A stretch of DNA of 64,000 nt from an uncultured Gammaproteobacteria bacterium (GCA_905479985.1 CAJQOM010000024.1:16163-80162); one strand, 5' to 3'. Positions 8,874 through 23,284 are shown, counted from the stretch's first letter. Notes: generated by a model not told the origin, from the sequence alone. Translations and numbers: made by a program.

Positions 8874-10178
<1,305 letters not shown>

Positions 10179-10218
10179 TTAATATATCTACTTAAGGTAC
10201 TGATTAATAAATTATAAA

Positions 10219-11054
10219 CTAAATCAAATCATCTTCAATAAAGGGGTGTTTCTTAACAGTACTATCAATCGCCATTAAGGTTGTTAATAATGCTTCCATT
10301 CGTGCTAGCGGCCATGAATTCGCACCATCACTCAGCGCTTTTTCTGGTTCAGGATGGGTTTCCATAAACACACCAGCTACACCGACAGCAACAGCTGCAC
10401 GGGCTAATACCGGCACAAACTCACGCTGGCCACCTGAGGTGCCACCTTGGCCGCCAGGTTGCTGTACAGAATGCGTGGCATCAAACACCACTGGACAATC
10501 CATTGCACGCATCACAGGCAAACCACGCATGTCTGATACTAAGGTGTTATAACCAAATGACGTACCACGATCACATAACATGATCTGTTGATTACCTGTC
10601 GACTTGGCTTTTTCAGCCACATGAGTCATATCCCAAGGCGCTAGAAATTGGCCTTTTTTAATATTAACCGGTAAGCCTTGCTCAGCCACTTTCAAAATAA
10701 AGTTAGTTTGACGACACAAGAAAGCCGGCGTTTGTAAGACATCAACCACACTGGCAACTTCTGCCAACGGCGTATCTTCATGCACATCGGTCAACACCGG
10801 GATGCCATATTCTTTTTTTACTTTTTCTAAGATCGCAAGGCCCTTTTCTAAGCCTGGGCCACGATAACTCTTAGTAGACGTTCGGTTCGCTTTATCAAAT
10901 GACGACTTATAGATAAAAGGAATGCCTAGCTTATCGGTCAATTCTTTCAAACGACCCGCTACATCCATGGTCATTTGTTCACTTTCAATCACACACGTAC
11001 CTGCAATCAAAAACAGCGGCTGTTGCCCACCGACTTCATGGCCACATAACTGCA

Positions 11055-11055
<1 letters not shown>
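10219..11055 (-). CDS. kdsA: 3-deoxy-D-manno-octulosonate 8-phosphate synthase KdsA
   Basis: 278 residues. It condenses arabinose 5-phosphate with phosphoenolpyruvate to Kdo-8-phosphate for lipopolysaccharide inner core synthesis. Motifs seen are [21 protein letters not shown] sequence, [30 protein letters not shown] and [12 protein letters not shown]. Its ATG overlaps the pyrG stop codon by one base (TAATG), so the pair is probably translationally coupled. Insertion of kdsA between pyrG and eno is found in Pseudomonas and relatives but not in E. coli. Its substrate PEP is the product of the next gene, eno. Confidence 0.95.
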
Positions 11056-12704
<1,649 letters not shown>

Positions 12705-12796
12705 TCAAATTAAACGGCATCACCAGAATAGTGTTGCTCAAATTGGCTACATATAATATACAATTTATGCATTTTTCTCAATGAAAGTCTGCGTTT

Positions 12797-14122
12797 TCAC
12801 CGTGTTTTTATTAGCGGTAAATAACCTTTCTGGTCTGATGACAAAACACATTGTTCACTAAAGCCATAACCCACAACAGCCAGCAATTCATCCCCAGAAA
12901 ACAGTAACGGAATGCGGTTACGTTCCCAAGGTGGAATCGCCCACTCCTGATACAACTGCTTAAGACTTTTATGATGGCCATGACCGACTAGTTGAATCGC
13001 TTCACTGCCTTGTCGAAACCCAAGCCTCAAACCCTGCTTAAATATCGCATCACTGATACCCACTTTATCGGCGTCAAGCCATGTGAGCTCGCGGCCATCC
13101 GCCAACAACACGGTTTCTGGCCCAAAGCATAAATGTTGTTCAGCCTTATCTTGCGCCAATTCAGGCCATAAAAAATACAACGTATCTCGGTATCGCCTCA
13201 CTTCGACATTCGCCCAAGTCACTAGTGGCATTTTATCCTCAGCGGCCAAACACAGTTCATTTAGAATACGTTCCAACATCACGGCCGATGGCATCGCCAA
13301 ACCCAGCTCAGTCAAAACAGTGCGAATCACATTACGCGCCCGTGCAGGCGACAGGCCCAATAAAGCCTGAACCGATAACTGTCGCACTGACACATCAACA
13401 CCCATTGTCTGCAAATCTAGCGCGGCCAGTTCTGACAACAACACATCCGCTTCTGCACAATAAGAAGCACTTCGGCTCAAGGATTTAGCAGCACTCGGCC
13501 AACGTGCGACAACGGAAGGTAATACATTTTTTCGGAGATAATTCCGATTAAGCTTGGTATCTGCATTACTCGGGTCTTCCACCCAAGCCAGTGCATGTCT
13601 TTCAGCATAAGCCTCTATTGCAGCCTGACTAATGGCTAACAGAGGCCGTACGACCTGCTTACCTTCTAGCGAAAACGCAGCGGCCATTGCTGACAGTCCT
13701 TTAACGCCCGCACCTCTCAGTAATTGCAATAATAAGGTCTCAGCTTGGTCTTCTTGATGTTGCGCTGTTAAAACAACATCCCCAGCGGGCACGGTGTCAG
13801 CAATCGCTTGATAACGTGCATTACGCGCTGCCGCTTCTAAACCTAGTTGAGGAATATCATTAACGGCAACGCGGACACAATGGAAATCAATCTTCAAATC
13901 ACCGGCAATTTGCTGGCAATGTTTTGCCCAATGCTGAGAATCGGCTTGTAAGCCATGATCAATATGAATCGCGTGAATCCATGACGAATCAATCTGGTCC
14001 GACGATGCTAATAAGTGTAATAAGACATGGGAGTCGACACCACCACTATAGGCAACCCAAAGTGCCCGTTCAGAATAATCAGCTACGATCTGCTCAGCAA
14101 TTAAAGACAGATCATCCGTCAC
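12797..14122 (-). CDS. tilS: tRNA(Ile)-lysidine synthase TilS
   Basis: 441 residues. TilS ATP-dependently attaches lysine to C34 of the tRNA-Ile with CAU anticodon, so that it reads AUA. The PP-loop ATPase motif SGGVDS is at residues 26-31, followed by HIDHGLQADS, AARNARY, LTAQHQEDQAETLLLQLLRGAG and NRNYLRKNVLP, and a C-terminal TilS substrate-binding region. The start is GTG at 14120-14122, 9 bases after the accA stop, in an accA-tilS order common in Proteobacteria. The GTG start is the least certain part. Confidence 0.94.
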   Translation of the reverse strand: MTDDLSLIAEQIVADYSERALWVAYSGGVDSHVLLHLLASSDQIDSSWIHAIHIDHGLQADSQHWAKHCQQIAGDLKIDFHCVRVAVNDIPQLGLEAAARNARYQAIADTVPAGDVVLTAQHQEDQAETLLLQLLRGAGVKGLSAMAAAFSLEGKQVVRPLLAISQAAIEAYAERHALAWVEDPSNADTKLNRNYLRKNVLPSVVARWPSAAKSLSRSASYCAEADVLLSELAALDLQTMGVDVSVRQLSVQALLGLSPARARNVIRTVLTELGLAMPSAVMLERILNELCLAAEDKMPLVTWANVEVRRYRDTLYFLWPELAQDKAEQHLCFGPETVLLADGRELTWLDADKVGISDAIFKQGLRLGFRQGSEAIQLVGHGHHKSLKQLYQEWAIPPWERNRIPLLFSGDELLAVVGYGFSEQCVLSSDQKGYLPLIKTR

Positions 14123-14131
14123 AATTAAGGT

Positions 14132-15091
14132 TTAGCCTTCAAACTCACCGTAGCCCAGTAAACGCGCTTGGCGTTGCATCAATAAGTCTTCCATTGATAA
14201 CCGTTCTAAATCAGACAAACGCACCTCAATTGCACTTTTAACCCGTTGCGCCATTTCATCAATATCGCGATGCGCCCCACCTAGAGGTTCAGGAATCACG
14301 CTATCAACCAGACCTGAGTCTTTCAAACGTTCAGACGTCACACCCAAGGTAGCGGCTGCATCAGGGGCTTTTTCAACACTCTTCCACAAGATAGAAGCAC
14401 AGCCTTCTGGCGAAATCACCGAATAAATACTGTATTCCAACATCATCAAATGATCGGCCACACCAACAGCCAATGCACCACCAGAACCACCTTCACCAAT
14501 CACCGTACTGATAATGGGTGTTTTTAATTGCGCCATTTCAAACAAGTTACGGGCAATCGCCTCACTTTGGCCTCGTTCTTCAGCATCGATACCGGGATAG
14601 GCTCCTGGCGTATCTATAAACGTCAACACTGGTAAGCCAAAACGCTCTGCCATTTTCATCACACGTAATGCTTTACGATAACCTTCTGGTCTTGGCATAC
14701 CAAAATTACGGGCGACTTTTTCACGAGTATCACGGCCTTTTTGATGACCAATCACCACGACTGAACGACCATTTAAACGGCCAATTCCTGTCACAAGCGC
14801 CTGATCATCAGCATAAAGACGATCACCATGTAGCTCTTCAAAGTCAGTAATAATGCGGTGAATATAATCTAATGTATAAGGACGCTGTGGATGACGCGCC
14901 ATTTGTGTCACTTGCCAAGGCGTTAAATTAGCAAAAATAGAACGCGTCATCTCGACCGTTTTATCCTGAAGCTTTTGAATTTCCTCAGTGATATTAAGAT
15001 CTTCACTATCACTACTCATATAGCGCAACTCGTCGATCTTTGCTTCTAATTCAGCAATAGGTTGCTCATAATCAAGGAAATTTTGTTGCAT
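14132..15091 (-). CDS. accA: Acetyl-CoA carboxylase carboxyltransferase subunit alpha
   Basis: 319 residues, the usual AccA length. With AccD it transfers the carboxyl group from carboxybiotin to acetyl-CoA, the committed step of fatty acid synthesis. Seen are the N-terminal coiled helix ([17 protein letters not shown]), [41 protein letters not shown] and [14 protein letters not shown]. It lies in the dnaE/accA/tilS neighbourhood shared with E. coli, but here pilU sits between dnaE and accA. Confidence 0.96.
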   Translation of the reverse strand: MQQNFLDYEQPIAELEAKIDELRYMSSDSEDLNITEEIQKLQDKTVEMTRSIFANLTPWQVTQMARHPQRPYTLDYIHRIITDFEELHGDRLYADDQALVTGIGRLNGRSVVVIGHQKGRDTREKVARNFGMPRPEGYRKALRVMKMAERFGLPVLTFIDTPGAYPGIDAEERGQSEAIARNLFEMAQLKTPIISTVIGEGGSGGALAVGVADHLMMLEYSIYSVISPEGCASILWKSVEKAPDAAATLGVTSERLKDSGLVDSVIPEPLGGAHRDIDEMAQRVKSAIEVRLSDLERLSMEDLLMQRQARLLGYGEFEG

Positions 15092-15152
15092 CGGTGCTTA
15101 CCCTAAAAAATCAAATAGTCTGGAATTATACACGTGCCACACGGAAAAAGAG

Positions 15153-16250
15153 CTAGCCGATGATTAATTCACTTTCTTCATCAGACGCTTCTTTCTTACC
15201 CATTCGAATCGCCAAATTCAAATCATTCTTTGAATCCGCATTAAGTAGCGCTTCTTCTTGCGTTATTTTACCCTGACGGTACAAGGTTAACAAAGCCTGA
15301 TCAAACGTGACCGTACCATCGTCTGTACTCTCTTTCATCGCCTCTTTAATGTCCCCAATATGACCTTTCAAGATCAACTCTTTGACATAGGGTGAGTTCA
15401 ACATTATCTCAACAGCAGGAATCCGGTTACCGTCGATACTCGGAATTAGCCGCTGCGACACAATGGCACGTAAATTCAGTGATAAATCCATCTGCAACTG
15501 ACGGTGCGCAACTTCAGGGAAAAAATTCAGAATGCGATCCATTGTTTGATTGGCATTATTCGAATGCAATGTTGCCAGACACAGATGACCCGTTTCAGCA
15601 TAAGCAATCGCATGCTTCATCGTCTCCATATCACGAATTTCACCAATTAAAATAACATCCGGTGCCTCGCGTAACGCATTCTTTAAAGCATTTTCGTAAG
15701 TTAAGGTATCAATACCCACCTCACGTTGCTGCACAATTGAGCGCGCGTGGTTATGAATAAACTCAAGTGGGTCTTCAATGGTTAAGATATGCGAGTTAGA
15801 ATTGCGGTTACGGTGTCCAATCATGGCTGCTAATGTCGTTGACTTACCCGATCCGGTGGCACCAACCACCAGCACCAAACCTCGCTTTTCCATAATAATA
15901 TCACCCAAAACGAGGGGTAAGTTCATTTCTTCAAAACGTGGAATCACAGAATTAATGTAACGTATGACAATCGACGCTTCGCCTCGTTGGCGAAAAACAT
16001 TGACGCGGAAACGGCCAATGCCTGACAAAGGCACAGCAAAATTCATTTCCAAAGTCCGTTCAAACTCTTTGGCTTGTTCAACACTCATTAACGCAGCAGC
16101 CATGCCCGTCACATCACCCGGCTCTAATTTTTTACTGCCAACCGGCCTGATTGAACCATTAATTTTAATCTGGGGTTTCGTTCCCGTACAAAAGAACATA
16201 TCTGACGCATCTTTCTCAGCCATCAGTTTCAAATATGGCATCATATCCAT
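15153..16250 (-). CDS. pilU: Type IV pilus retraction ATPase, PilU-type
   Basis: 365-residue GspE/PilT-family ATPase. The Walker A motif GATGSGKS falls near residues 130-137; the Asp box (TIEDPLEFIH), Walker B (DVILIGEIRD) and His box (LCLATLHSNNANQT) follow. Start MDMMPYLKLMAEKDASDMF, length, and the C-terminal SDDEES-like acidic tail resemble PilU rather than PilT. PilU assists PilT in depolymerising type IV pili for twitching and DNA uptake, at the cytoplasmic base of the pilus machine. No pilT is adjacent; pilU sits alone between dnaE and accA, 61 bases from accA. The PilU versus PilT choice is by resemblance. Confidence 0.85.
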   Translation of the reverse strand: MDMMPYLKLMAEKDASDMFFCTGTKPQIKINGSIRPVGSKKLEPGDVTGMAAALMSVEQAKEFERTLEMNFAVPLSGIGRFRVNVFRQRGEASIVIRYINSVIPRFEEMNLPLVLGDIIMEKRGLVLVVGATGSGKSTTLAAMIGHRNRNSNSHILTIEDPLEFIHNHARSIVQQREVGIDTLTYENALKNALREAPDVILIGEIRDMETMKHAIAYAETGHLCLATLHSNNANQTMDRILNFFPEVAHRQLQMDLSLNLRAIVSQRLIPSIDGNRIPAVEIMLNSPYVKELILKGHIGDIKEAMKESTDDGTVTFDQALLTLYRQGKITQEEALLNADSKNDLNLAIRMGKKEASDEESELIIG

Positions 16251-16342
16251 AACGACATCCCCATCTATTACGTAATCAAAATCCGTTCGCTATTTTAATG
16301 ACAAGGCCTATCCAAAACCTTGCTTAACCCTATGATAAAGCA

Positions 16343-19300
16343 CTAACCATACTTCATTTTAACAGCAGTAATCATCGGTGATGCGGCCAAGTCGGCTAAT
16401 AAAGCATCTTCAGGCCGCACCTTCCAATCAGATCCCAAAGAAATTAAGGTTCTGGCATCTTGATTACGATAATCGACTTCAACCGGAATCAAACCATCTT
16501 TAAAAGGCATCATCGTTGTTTGTAAAAATGCTATCCAAGCCTGATCATCAGATACATTATCGACATGCACAACCAATGCTTTACCACACATCTCGCGTGC
16601 CCGTGCCACGTCATAAACCACTTCCGCCGTCGCGGCTAAACCACCGGTAAAATTATCTTGGCCAATTTTACCTTGAATCACCACCAACTTATCAGGTTGT
16701 AATAAGGCCTGATATTGCTCATACACTTCTGCAAATATCCGTACTTCTAGCCTCGCCGTTCGGTCATCTAGCGTGATAAAAGCCATTCGGCCGCCATTTT
16801 TATTCTTCATCGTTCTAATAGCGACAATCAAACCCGCGGTAATCACCGGAATCTCATTACGTTGATAGCCTTTTGTTTCAGGTGCATCCAAATCGCTAAT
16901 CCGCTTAGGAATAAAGCGCGCTAACTCATCGACATAACGATCAATCGGATGACCACTGAGATACAAGCCCAAGGTTTCTTTTTCGGCAATCAACAGCTGT
17001 TCTTTTGACCATTCAGCCACATCAATCAAAGGTTCATCCTGCGCTTCTGTCGGTTCAGACACCATCAAACCAAACATATCATTTTGACCGCTATCCTGAT
17101 CACGACGATGTTGTTCAGCAATATGTGTGGCCTTCGTCAAGCTGGCCTCCAAACTCGCTCGGTGCCCACCTAAATCATCTAAAGCACCTGACTTAACTAA
17201 TGCATCCATCACCCGACGGTTAATCTTCTTCATATCAACCCGACGACAAAAGTCATACAGACTACTGAATGCATCACCGGATTCGCGTTCTTCCACAATC
17301 CCCGCCAAAGCAGCCTCGCCGACCCCCTTAATCGCGCCCATGCCATATCGAACCGTCTTATCATCGGCCACGGTAAAACGAATTTTACTGTGATTGACAT
17401 CAGGCGGTAACACGGTCAGATTCATATCGCGACATTCATCGATCAAGCCGACAATCTTATCGGTATTATCCATATCAGCGGACAACACCGCAGCCATAAA
17501 GGCGGCCGGGTAGTGGGCTTTTAACCACGCCGTTTGGTACGCCACCAAGGCATAAGCAGCAGAATGTGATTTATTAAAGCCGTACTCAGCAAACTTTTCC
17601 ATCAAATCGAAGATAGGGCCTGCCGTCTTCTCATCAATACCGCGATTAGCTGCACCTTCAAGGAAAAATTGACGTTGTTGTGCCATTTCCTCGGCTTTTT
17701 TCTTACCCATCGCACGCCGAAGCATATCGGCACTACCTAAACTGTAGCCCGCCAGCACCTGCGCGATTTGCATAACCTGTTCTTGGTAAACAATAACCCC
17801 GTAAGTCGGCTTAAGAATGGGCTCTAAATCTGGGTGCGGGTAATCGACTTTCGCGCGACCATGCTTTCTGTTCACAAAGTCATCAACCATGCCTGACTGC
17901 AATGGTCCCGGCCGGAAAAGTGCCACCAAGGCCACGATATCTTCAAAGGTATCAGGTTGCAGGCGCTTAACCAGCTCCTTCATACCGCGCGACTCAAGCT
18001 GGAATACCGCCGTCGTCTCGCAACGTTTTAATAACTCATAACTGGGTCGGTCATCTAAAGGGAGGTTGGTAATCTCAATCTTATCGATTTCTGCTTGCGG
18101 CAAAATGGCTTTAAGATTTTTAATCGTCCAATCAATGATTGTCAGCGTCCGTAAACCTAAAAAGTCAAACTTCACTAAGCCCACACTTTCTACATCATCT
18201 TTATCGTATTGTGATACCAGACCGGCACCATTCTGCTCACAATAAATCGGGGTATATTCCGTCAACGCCTTAGGTGCAATCACCACACCACCAGCATGCT
18301 TACCGACATTACGCGTCAAACCCTCTAATTGAAGGGCCAAATCAATCAGCGTCTTAACGTCCTCTTCTTTGTCGTAACGTTCTTGTAACAGCGGTTCTTG
18401 CTCTAACGCCTTGGTCAGCGTCATCTTCAACTCAAACGGCACCAACTTCGCTAAACCATCGACCAAACCATACGGAAAGCCAAGCACACGTCCGACATCT
18501 CGCAATACCGCTTTTGCCGCCATCGTGCCGTAGGTAATAATCTGCGATACATGGTCACGGCCATAATGTTCTGAGACATACTCAATAACCCGATCACGCC
18601 CTTCCATACAGAAATCGACATCGAAATCCGGCAACGATACCCGCTCAGGGTTTAAGAACCGCTCAAACAACAAGTCGTATTGCAATGGATCAATATCAGT
18701 GATCTCAAGGGCATAAGCCACCAAAGAACCCGCACCTGACCCGCGACCAGGCCCAACCGGCACACCGTTATTTTTTGCCCAGCGAATAAAATCGGCAACA
18801 ATTAAGAAATAACCAGGAAAACCCATCTCATTGATAACATCAAGCTCAATTTTCAAACGATCATCATAGGCTGCACGTTGCTGTTCAAGATCAGCCGAAT
18901 CAGGAAATATAACAGGTAAGCGTTTTTCTAAACCTTCGGCTGATTCTTGCGTTAAAAACTCAGCAATCGTCATGCCCTCAGGCACAGGAAAGTCAGGCAA
19001 GTAATGTTGGTCTAATATCAGTTCAACATTACACCGTTTCGCAATCTCAACCGTATTTTCAATTGCCTCAGGAATATCACTGAACAAAGCCACCATTTCT
19101 TCTGGCGAACGCAAATACTGTTCAGGAGAATAATGGCGCGGTCGTCTTGGGTCATCCAACAAACGACCATCACTAATACACACCTTGGCTTCATGCGCTT
19201 CAAATTGTTCGGGTGCTAAAAATCGCACCGCATTGGTCGCCACAACCGGTAAATCTGCTTTGGCTGCTAACGCTAAAGCGGCGTCTATATAACGCTCATC

Positions 19301-19828
19301 ATCTTCTCGGCCTGTCCGCATCAACTCCAGATAAAAGCGATCAGGAAATAATTTTTTCCAACTCTTGACGACAGATTCAACTTCTTCTTTTTGGTTATTT
19401 AACAAACCTTTAGAAAGTAAACCTTCACGACTAGATGAAATACAAATCAGGCCTTCTGTTTGTCCTTCCAACCAATCAAGATCAAGCATCGGCACGCCCA
19501 AATGCTGGCCTTCGATATACGCCCGAGACAGTAACCGCGACAGATTGTGATAGCCCACCATATTCTGACACAACACAATAAACCGGCTATTACCTTTCGC
19601 ATCCGCTTCATCTCTCAGCCGAAGATCGGCCCCTAAAATAGGTTTAATCCCCGCCTTAATAGCGGCACTATAAAACTTCACCGCCGCAAAGAAATTATGC
19701 TGATCCGTTAAGGCCACCGCAGGCATGCCCGCATCTACCGCAGCGGAAATTAATGGCTTAATGCGTACTAAACCATCGATTAAGGAATAGTCACTATGAA
19801 TATTTAAATGAACAAACTGTGCAGTCAT
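16343..19828 (-). CDS. dnaE: DNA polymerase III subunit alpha
   Basis: 1161 residues, one more than the E. coli protein. This is the replicative polymerase catalytic subunit. The N-terminal PHP domain (FVHLNIHSDYSLIDG) is followed by the family C polymerase core with catalytic aspartates in LPDFDVDFCMEGRD, GPGRGSGAGSLVAYAL, the fingers with GYSLGSADMLRRAMGKKK, tandem helix-hairpin-helix sequence (YGFNKSHSAAYALVAYQTAWLK region) and an OB fold near residues 980-1060. It lies 30 bases downstream of the MscS-type gene on the same strand. Confidence 0.97.
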   Translation of the reverse strand: MTAQFVHLNIHSDYSLIDGLVRIKPLISAAVDAGMPAVALTDQHNFFAAVKFYSAAIKAGIKPILGADLRLRDEADAKGNSRFIVLCQNMVGYHNLSRLLSRAYIEGQHLGVPMLDLDWLEGQTEGLICISSSREGLLSKGLLNNQKEEVESVVKSWKKLFPDRFYLELMRTGREDDERYIDAALALAAKADLPVVATNAVRFLAPEQFEAHEAKVCISDGRLLDDPRRPRHYSPEQYLRSPEEMVALFSDIPEAIENTVEIAKRCNVELILDQHYLPDFPVPEGMTIAEFLTQESAEGLEKRLPVIFPDSADLEQQRAAYDDRLKIELDVINEMGFPGYFLIVADFIRWAKNNGVPVGPGRGSGAGSLVAYALEITDIDPLQYDLLFERFLNPERVSLPDFDVDFCMEGRDRVIEYVSEHYGRDHVSQIITYGTMAAKAVLRDVGRVLGFPYGLVDGLAKLVPFELKMTLTKALEQEPLLQERYDKEEDVKTLIDLALQLEGLTRNVGKHAGGVVIAPKALTEYTPIYCEQNGAGLVSQYDKDDVESVGLVKFDFLGLRTLTIIDWTIKNLKAILPQAEIDKIEITNLPLDDRPSYELLKRCETTAVFQLESRGMKELVKRLQPDTFEDIVALVALFRPGPLQSGMVDDFVNRKHGRAKVDYPHPDLEPILKPTYGVIVYQEQVMQIAQVLAGYSLGSADMLRRAMGKKKAEEMAQQRQFFLEGAANRGIDEKTAGPIFDLMEKFAEYGFNKSHSAAYALVAYQTAWLKAHYPAAFMAAVLSADMDNTDKIVGLIDECRDMNLTVLPPDVNHSKIRFTVADDKTVRYGMGAIKGVGEAALAGIVEERESGDAFSSLYDFCRRVDMKKINRRVMDALVKSGALDDLGGHRASLEASLTKATHIAEQHRRDQDSGQNDMFGLMVSEPTEAQDEPLIDVAEWSKEQLLIAEKETLGLYLSGHPIDRYVDELARFIPKRISDLDAPETKGYQRNEIPVITAGLIVAIRTMKNKNGGRMAFITLDDRTARLEVRIFAEVYEQYQALLQPDKLVVIQGKIGQDNFTGGLAATAEVVYDVARAREMCGKALVVHVDNVSDDQAWIAFLQTTMMPFKDGLIPVEVDYRNQDARTLISLGSDWKVRPEDALLADLAASPMITAVKMKYG

Positions 19829-19857
19829 AAAACCGACTTAATCCAAATAAACAACAT

Positions 19858-21594
19858 TTAAGGAAACCTGACCGGACCAGGCTTCGTATCGAGACCTGTT
19901 GTCGCTTCGACAATCGACTGTGCTTCTTGTCTGCCAATTTCAAAAGCATCTGCCTCAGACATAGCCGGACTAAACTGTCTTGTCACACTCTCTACTGCAG
20001 CTTGATCTTGTTTGAGATAAAGCGTCTGGGTCGGATAAGCAAACTCAACCTCTAACTGTTTCGCCAGACGCAGAATATCAAGTAAGAAACGATGCCGTTC
20101 TCTTAACTCCGTATTCCAATCTGGCGTTTCCCAAAACACATAAACCAAAATATCCAAAGACGCCGCATTGTATTGATTAAAGTAGACCTGATAATAGTCT
20201 TTACGCATGTATGGGTGTAGACCAATCAGGACGCGAATCCCTTCACAAAACGCATCAATTTTCTCTGGTGGCGTATCATAAGTCAGTCCCAACATCGACT
20301 TCATCCGTCGATAACGCCGCGCGCCCATATTATCAATTTTTGTCGTCGTTAAAATTGCATTAGGTAAGGTTATCAATGAATTATAGAATGTTCTTATCCT
20401 AGTACTTCTAAAGCCAACGGCTTCCACTGATCCCTCTACATCACCAATGACCACCCAATCACCAATCTGAAAAGGTCGATCAAGTAATACGGTTAATGAA
20501 CCGAAGAAATTACCCAGTAAATCTTTTGCTGCCAGAGCAAAGGCTAAGCCGCCAATACCTAATCCTGCCAACAAACTCGTGACATCAATATTCAAATTAT
20601 CAGCAGAGAAAATAATGCCCATCACAACGACAAACACTTTCAGACTTTTAGTCACCATCGGCACTAATAAGTCATCAAAGCGATTAGCTGTTGCCAACGC
20701 TTTACGCATTAATAAGGCATTGATAATATCAACCAGCCTAAAAGCACTCCACACGGCAGACAAACTCACCAGTAACTTCACGGCTACCGACAAAATTACC
20801 TGTGCAGTATCTGGCAAACCTAATAAGCCTAATAAGAACCACCAAATCATGGCCATCGCCATTAATCCTAACGGCCTCAAGATAGCGTCTTCAACGCCAT
20901 TAAAAGCCGTATGATTGACCTTCCAGCGTTTTACATTTTTTGATAAAAACCAAGCCACCAATTTATCAGCAATAAAGCCGACAATGACAACAAAGAAAAT
21001 ACCCAACCACTGCCAATATTCAAGCAAAAACCCACCTTTCAATACATCAGGCAATTTTGATCTTAAATGAATATAAAAAGGCAACGCGACTTGGGGATCT
21101 TGGCTACCATTTTTCGTTGGTGTTTCTAATAGCCCTTCCACAATCTCTGGCAAAGCACGTAAAGATTGTTGGCTGAACAACCAACGACCATCGGCTTGTT
21201 TTACAATATTCACATCACCTTGTGCATACGTTCCAAAGACATACTTATCACTTTTAGGCTGACGCGGAATTTGGCTCAGCGCCACCGCTTTACTGCGTTC
21301 CATGACCGATAACAACATCGTTGCTAACGCTTTGCCTTTCTCTTGTTGTATCACCGCGGGTAAATAACTTAAATCCAACGTTGAAATCGCAATATCAACT
21401 TGATCTTTCTCGCCTTGAGACACCGCCGTCATTGCATTCATAAACGTCTGCATGGTAGCCCGAGCATCCAATAATGTCTCTGGCACCTCGACAGCAACAG
21501 CGTCAGCGCCGCCAGCACCATTTTCGGCATACAAAACTGGCTGGAAAGCCAATAGACTCAATAATAAGATAAATCGCATCAACATTTTTATCAC
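19858..21594 (-). CDS. MscS-family mechanosensitive channel with N-terminal periplasmic domain
   Basis: 578 residues. Residues 1-23 look like a signal peptide (LYA/EN). A periplasmic region of about 165 residues follows, then four or five transmembrane segments and the MscS core: pore helix sequence [19 protein letters not shown] and the beta domain [32 protein letters not shown]. Such extended MscS relatives release solutes under osmotic shock or respond to specific ions. The start is GTG at 21592-21594, overlapping the nagZ stop by 4 bases (GTGA), which suggests translational coupling to this cell-wall gene. The exact gating stimulus is unknown. Confidence 0.87.
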   Translation of the reverse strand: MIKMLMRFILLLSLLAFQPVLYAENGAGGADAVAVEVPETLLDARATMQTFMNAMTAVSQGEKDQVDIAISTLDLSYLPAVIQQEKGKALATMLLSVMERSKAVALSQIPRQPKSDKYVFGTYAQGDVNIVKQADGRWLFSQQSLRALPEIVEGLLETPTKNGSQDPQVALPFYIHLRSKLPDVLKGGFLLEYWQWLGIFFVVIVGFIADKLVAWFLSKNVKRWKVNHTAFNGVEDAILRPLGLMAMAMIWWFLLGLLGLPDTAQVILSVAVKLLVSLSAVWSAFRLVDIINALLMRKALATANRFDDLLVPMVTKSLKVFVVVMGIIFSADNLNIDVTSLLAGLGIGGLAFALAAKDLLGNFFGSLTVLLDRPFQIGDWVVIGDVEGSVEAVGFRSTRIRTFYNSLITLPNAILTTTKIDNMGARRYRRMKSMLGLTYDTPPEKIDAFCEGIRVLIGLHPYMRKDYYQVYFNQYNAASLDILVYVFWETPDWNTELRERHRFLLDILRLAKQLEVEFAYPTQTLYLKQDQAAVESVTRQFSPAMSEADAFEIGRQEAQSIVEATTGLDTKPGPVRFP

Positions 21595-22640
21595 GCTAAA
21601 TTAAACTCCAACTCAGGATCAGGCGCATAACCCAACACGGTCTGCACCGCTGTTTTCCACTCTTCACTCGCCATCAATGTGTCACGTTGCAAGCCATGAC
21701 GACCATGCAGGCGAATCAAACGCATATGTCGTAAAGGATCCGGCTCAATTTTCAAGCCATCAATGACCTGCACTACGCTATCCGGTTTATTACACACCAA
21801 CACCATGTCACAACCCGCTGACAACGCCGCTTCGGCACGCGCGACACTATCGCCCATTACTGCTGCACCTGCCATACTCAAATCATCACTCAATACCGCA
21901 CCTTGAAACCCTAACCGTTCTCGTAATACTTCCTGAATCCAAAACGGTGAAAATCCCGCCGGTAAACTATCACTTTTTTCATACACAATATGGGCAGGCA
22001 TAATGCCCGCCAATGCGCTATTACATAACTGTCTAAACGGCAACATATCGGCTTGAAGCATATCCTCAAAATGACGAGTATCCGTCGGCAAACCAAGATG
22101 AGAATCCACTTCCACTGCACCATGACCTGGAAAATGTTTACCAACCGCCGGCATCCATGCCCGCTTCATACCTTGAATATAAGCCCTTGCAACCGCCGTC
22201 ACCGTCTCAGGATCACGGTGGAAGGATCGGTCACCAATCACCTCACTAACGCCATAATCCAAATCAAGTACCGGTGCAAAACTAAAGTCCACGCCAACAG
22301 CGCGTAATTCAGCCGCCATTAACCAGCCTGTCATTTCAGCACGCGATAATGTTAATTCTTGCTGGCGTTCATAACCTTGGCCCAATACGCCCACAGGCGG
22401 TAGCCGTGTAAAACCATGACGAAAACGTTGTACCCGGCCCCCTTCATGATCAACTGAAATTAATAAATGGGGATCACGTAACGCACGAATGCGAGTTGTA
22501 AGTTGTATGATTTGTTCTGGCGATTCATAATTACGACTGAATAAAATCACCCCGCCAACTAAAGGATGCTGCAATATCTCAGCTTCTTCTTCGCTCAGTG
22601 TTAAACCGATCAAATCGACCATTAATGGGCCTAATGTCAT
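21591..22640 (-). CDS. nagZ: Beta-N-acetylhexosaminidase NagZ (glycoside hydrolase family 3)
   Basis: 349 residues. Cytoplasmic NagZ removes GlcNAc from GlcNAc-anhydroMurNAc peptides in peptidoglycan recycling. The KHFPGHG motif (168-174), the following Asp179-Ser-His181 dyad characteristic of NagZ-type GH3 enzymes, [10 protein letters not shown] at 64-73 and the SDDLSM nucleophile motif (Asp252/Asp253) are present. It overlaps the MscS-type gene and lies 11 bases after an L,D-transpeptidase gene, forming a small cell-wall cluster. AmpD, which acts on related muropeptides, is encoded at 4.7-5.2 kb. Confidence 0.95.
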   Translation of the reverse strand: MTLGPLMVDLIGLTLSEEEAEILQHPLVGGVILFSRNYESPEQIIQLTTRIRALRDPHLLISVDHEGGRVQRFRHGFTRLPPVGVLGQGYERQQELTLSRAEMTGWLMAAELRAVGVDFSFAPVLDLDYGVSEVIGDRSFHRDPETVTAVARAYIQGMKRAWMPAVGKHFPGHGAVEVDSHLGLPTDTRHFEDMLQADMLPFRQLCNSALAGIMPAHIVYEKSDSLPAGFSPFWIQEVLRERLGFQGAVLSDDLSMAGAAVMGDSVARAEAALSAGCDMVLVCNKPDSVVQVIDGLKIEPDPLRHMRLIRLHGRHGLQRDTLMASEEWKTAVQTVLGYAPDPELEFNLA

Positions 22641-22651
22641 ACACCCTCACT

Positions 22652-23140
22652 CTATTCTTGAATCAACACCTGTGTACCGACTTGAACTAACTCAAAAAAC
22701 GGCAACAAATCCCGATTATGCATTCGAATACACCCATGAGATAACGGTTCACCCATCGGTAAACTATCAGGACAACCATGGATATAAATATAACGTTGCA
22801 TTGTATCAACATTTGCCAATCGATTGCGGCCAACTTCCAAGCCACTGAGCCATAAAATACGGGTTAATATCCAATCTCGTTCAGGGAACTGTGCCGACAA
22901 GGCTTCTGTATAACATTCACCTGTAGGCCGGCGGCCAACAAAGATTGTATTGTCTGGCAAGCCAGCACCAATACGAGCTCTAATCTGATGTAGCCCTCTT
23001 GGCGTACACTCACTGTCCTTTGTTTCCCCCGCCCCATTCCTAGCCGTCGACACATTGGCTTCAAACACACACGTATTGTCCTTACCATAAGATAAGACGC
23101 GGCAAACTTGCTTAGAAAGAGAAATTTCAACCCGTAACAT
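22652..23140 (-). CDS. L,D-transpeptidase (YkuD domain), short form
   Basis: 162 residues from the ATG at 23138-23140, where the YkuD domain begins. An in-frame TTG at 23233 would add 31 residues of no recognisable character, so I chose the internal ATG; its ribosome site is weak. The catalytic signature is complete: His121 in YIHGCPD, then SHGCIRM with His135, Cys137 and Arg139. The CTPRGLHQIRARIGAG segment is typical of this short group. No signal peptide is visible in either version, which is common here and leaves the location uncertain. Likely role: peptidoglycan cross-link modification or recycling. It is directly upstream of nagZ. Confidence 0.85.
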   Translation of the reverse strand: MLRVEISLSKQVCRVLSYGKDNTCVFEANVSTARNGAGETKDSECTPRGLHQIRARIGAGLPDNTIFVGRRPTGECYTEALSAQFPERDWILTRILWLSGLEVGRNRLANVDTMQRYIYIHGCPDSLPMGEPLSHGCIRMHNRDLLPFFELVQVGTQVLIQE

Positions 23141-23284
23141 TAAATCATTTGTTTTATCATAAAAGCCATCATCATCGGCAGTATACACATCGCCACAGAC
23201 AACTTGGCTGTTTGTTGTTAAACAAACAACCAAGTCATGTATAGGACCCTTTTAGTTTTAAACCTGCAGTAACTTTAAAATCGG

